DNA of 15,962 nucleotides, taken from Bacteroidetes bacterium UBA6661 (GTDB taxonomy: Bacteria > Bacteroidota > Bacteroidia > AKYH767-A > OLB10). The DNA lies in the NCBI GenBank assembly GCA_002455375.1, contig DKKR01000045.1:1-15962 (forward strand), read 5' to 3'. The translations under genes were made by a program, and so were the position numbers. Of this stretch, positions 14,047-15,962 are shown piece after piece. How positions within the stretch are numbered: position 1 is the stretch's first letter; each line of letters opens with the position of its first letter. Below the pieces are notes generated by a model, which was not told the DNA's origin, did not search any database, and worked only from the letters and a program-made list of their open reading frames with translations.

Positions 14047-15962
14047 ATGGTAAGAATGGTCAGGCGAAGTATCTATTTAATGTTATTGTTTTTTCCACTG
14101 ATGTCGTTGGCACAACAAACCGGCATTTACACCGATGTGGAATGGCGTTATAAATCCGCATTGGATTTGCTGCGCAAAGAAAAATTCAGTGCAGCGCGCG
14201 AGGAGTTTACAAAAGCATTGGAAGAACCAATTTCAGAAGCAGCACGTCAGGATGCAATGTATTATATTGGTTTATGTGCAGCAGAGTTGTACCATCCTGA
14301 TGCAGAATTTTTACTGACAGATTTTATCAGTAAGTATCCACAGAGTATTAATGTTTCATTGGCACAATTTCAACTTGGACGCATTTATTACAAGCAACGG
14401 AAGTATCGCAATGCCATCACTCATTTTGAAGCAGTAGATGTTGCCTACCTGAAGAATGACGAAGTAATAGAATATTATTTTAAGAAGGGGTATAGCTATT
14501 TCACACGAAAGGACTATGATAAGGCAGGGAAAAGTTTATCGCAGATCATCAATGTTGAATCAAAATATCAGACAGCGGCACAATACTACAATGCACATGT
14601 TGAATATTCAAGAAATAACAATAAGGCAGCATTGGAACAATTCATGAAACTAAAAAATTCAGAATCATTCGGCCCTTTAGTGCCATTGTATATCACACAA
14701 ATTTATTTTGATCAACAGAAGTATGATGAAGCACTTGATTATGCAATACCGGTATTGAAAGTAGAGAATACACAAAATAAGACAGAGATTATCAGGATTG
14801 TTGCTGAGTCATTTTATCGTAAAGGCAACTATGCAAAAGCTATCAGTTATTTTGAAGACTACTCTAAAAATACTCCACAGACAACAAGACAGGAGAAATA
14901 TCAGGTTGGTTTTTGCTACTACATGCTTAATGATTATGCAAAGGCAATTGACTACCTCAAGCAGGTGCTTAACCCCAAGGACAAACTCGCACAGAATGCT
15001 TATTTTCATCTTGCAGATTGTTTTCTGAAAACTGACGATAAGCAAGGTGCATTAACGGCTTTTGAGTCTGCATCGAAGATGAGTTATGATCCGCAGATAC
15101 AGGAAGAGGCCATGTTTAACTACGCAAAACTTTCTGTTGACCTTAACATGCAGTCATCAACAATCAGAGTGATGAATGATTTTATGACTAAATATCCAAA
15201 GTCCGAACATAAGGATGAGATAACGGAGTTGCTTGCAACGATCTATATGCAGACAAGAAACTATAAAGAAGCATTAGCTGCATTAGATAAAATCAAAAAC
15301 AGAACTGCAACAGGAAACGCTGCCTACCAGAAAGTGGCATATTACCGTGCTGTTGAATTATTCAACGACCGCGACTATGAACAGTCAATCAGGTTGCTTA
15401 ATAAAGCTATTACTACCAACATAGATCCACTCATTCAGGCACAGGCTATTTATTGGAAGTCGGAAGCATTGTACAATCAGGGTAAATATGATGATGCTAT
15501 AAAAGAGTACCGTATTTTTATTTTCACACCCGCTGCATTGAAGCTCAGCTTTTATAATCGCTCAAATTACGACATGGGCTATTGTTATTACAAGAAAGGA
15601 AATTACAAAGAAGCAGCAACTTGGTTTCGCAAGTATGTAGCATCAAGAGGTGAGACAGACAACAATCGCTACAATGATGCATTGGTGCGTATCGGTGATG
15701 CTTATTTTATGCAACGTGATTTTGCCAATGCCGAAAATTTTTATTCACAGGCAGTAGGTTCAAAAGCTTCTTCCTCTGATTACTCACTGTTTCAGCGTGG
15801 AATCATTCTTGGTATAAATGGTAATAACAGAGCAAAAGCTGATGCTATGCAGCAGTTGATTACAACATATCCAAAATCAAATTATGCCGATGATGCTTAT
15901 TTTGAAAGAGCCAAAGCGTTGATGGTACTCGATCAGGATGATGAAGCAGAGTTGGCTTACAA
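14047..15962 (+). CDS. Exported TPR-repeat protein, C-terminus beyond window
   Basis: The frame is open from the ATG at 14047 to the right edge, 638 complete residues with no stop. An Arg-rich start, the hydrophobic stretch YLMLLFFPLMSLA (10-22) and a likely cleavage before QQ indicate export to the periplasm or outer membrane; no lipobox Cys follows. At least ten tetratricopeptide-type helical hairpins fill the rest, for example LGRIYYKQRKYRNAITHFEA (110-129), ESFYRKGNYAKAISYFEDY, GFCYYMLNDYAKAIDYLKQV, EALYNQGKYDDAIKEYRIF and GYCYYKKGNYKEAATWFRKY. TPR arrays are protein-binding scaffolds, and such proteins of about 1000 residues are common in Bacteroidota, but no specific partner is visible. 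It is not SprE/PorW on present evidence, because that T9SS protein is a lipoprotein. ATGs at codons 4 and 12 are alternative starts; the first keeps the positively charged signal-peptide n-region. Confidence 0.85.
   Translation, partial: MVRMVRRSIYLMLLFFPLMSLAQQTGIYTDVEWRYKSALDLLRKEKFSAAREEFTKALEEPISEAARQDAMYYIGLCAAELYHPDAEFLLTDFISKYPQSINVSLAQFQLGRIYYKQRKYRNAITHFEAVDVAYLKNDEVIEYYFKKGYSYFTRKDYDKAGKSLSQIINVESKYQTAAQYYNAHVEYSRNNNKAALEQFMKLKNSESFGPLVPLYITQIYFDQQKYDEALDYAIPVLKVENTQNKTEIIRIVAESFYRKGNYAKAISYFEDYSKNTPQTTRQEKYQVGFCYYMLNDYAKAIDYLKQVLNPKDKLAQNAYFHLADCFLKTDDKQGALTAFESASKMSYDPQIQEEAMFNYAKLSVDLNMQSSTIRVMNDFMTKYPKSEHKDEITELLATIYMQTRNYKEALAALDKIKNRTATGNAAYQKVAYYRAVELFNDRDYEQSIRLLNKAITTNIDPLIQAQAIYWKSEALYNQGKYDDAIKEYRIFIFTPAALKLSFYNRSNYDMGYCYYKKGNYKEAATWFRKYVASRGETDNNRYNDALVRIGDAYFMQRDFANAENFYSQAVGSKASSSDYSLFQRGIILGINGNNRAKADAMQQLITTYPKSNYADDAYFERAKALMVLDQDDEAELAY

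Noticed and set aside
14047..15962. TPR protein as the T9SS component SprE/PorW
   Set aside because: SprE/PorW is a lipoprotein; here no Cys follows the signal peptide, and TPR content alone does not identify it.
1..15962. Mobile element, CRISPR array, tRNA or rRNA genes
   Set aside because: No transposase, integrase, regularly spaced repeats, tRNA-like cloverleaf or rRNA sequence was seen on either strand.

Overview
The window is a chromosomal segment of a Bacteroidota bacterium that has a type IX secretion system (T9SS). The evidence is a protein ending in a type A T9SS sorting domain, the T9SS response regulator PorX, a lipoprotein with a Cys-Lys-Lys-Asp start, TAnnTTTG-type promoter elements, few recognisable Shine-Dalgarno sequences, and low-GC DNA. 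Order or genus cannot be fixed from the sequence. There are no tRNA or rRNA genes, no CRISPR array, no insertion sequence and no sign of a mobile island.

The left half is all on the minus strand. Positions 1-1394 hold the N-terminal part of a secreted choice-of-anchor B (LVIVD-type) protein that runs off the left edge. At 1648-3963 is the most unusual gene: a 771-residue exported protein with an F5/8C-like (discoidin) domain, Ig-like filler, a two-domain region that resembles peptide-N-glycosidase F and keeps all three acidic active-site positions, and a T9SS sorting tail. Upstream of it lies the housekeeping run parE (9266-7404), parC (7352-5199) and an RsmB/NSUN-type RNA cytosine-5 methyltransferase gene (5195-4035), tightly packed and probably one operon.

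A 432-base divergent gap (9267-9698) separates this from a plus-strand operon: porX (9699-11255), tsaE (11261-11680) and an alanine-dehydrogenase-like gene (11677-12903). The genes are 5 bases apart and then overlap by 4, and a rho-independent terminator at 12915-12947 closes the operon. PorX combines a receiver domain with a PglZ phosphodiesterase-like domain. It is the T9SS regulator, so regulator and candidate secreted cargo lie about 6 kb apart. TsaE is the ATPase of tRNA t6A synthesis. The Ald-like protein keeps its substrate and NAD residues but has Gln where characterised enzymes have the catalytic His.

The right end has a minus-strand lipoprotein of unknown function (13813-12962), convergent with ald. 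It is divergent from a plus-strand exported TPR-repeat protein (14047 to the right edge, incomplete). The 233-base gap between these two holds a perfect 12-base inverted repeat with a 63-base spacer and a good TAnnTTTG element for the TPR gene.

The best candidates for something not well described are the discoidin/PNGase-F-like T9SS cargo protein, the His-to-Gln alanine-dehydrogenase paralogue in the porX operon, and the inverted repeat at 13892-13978. The other genes are ordinary for the phylum.
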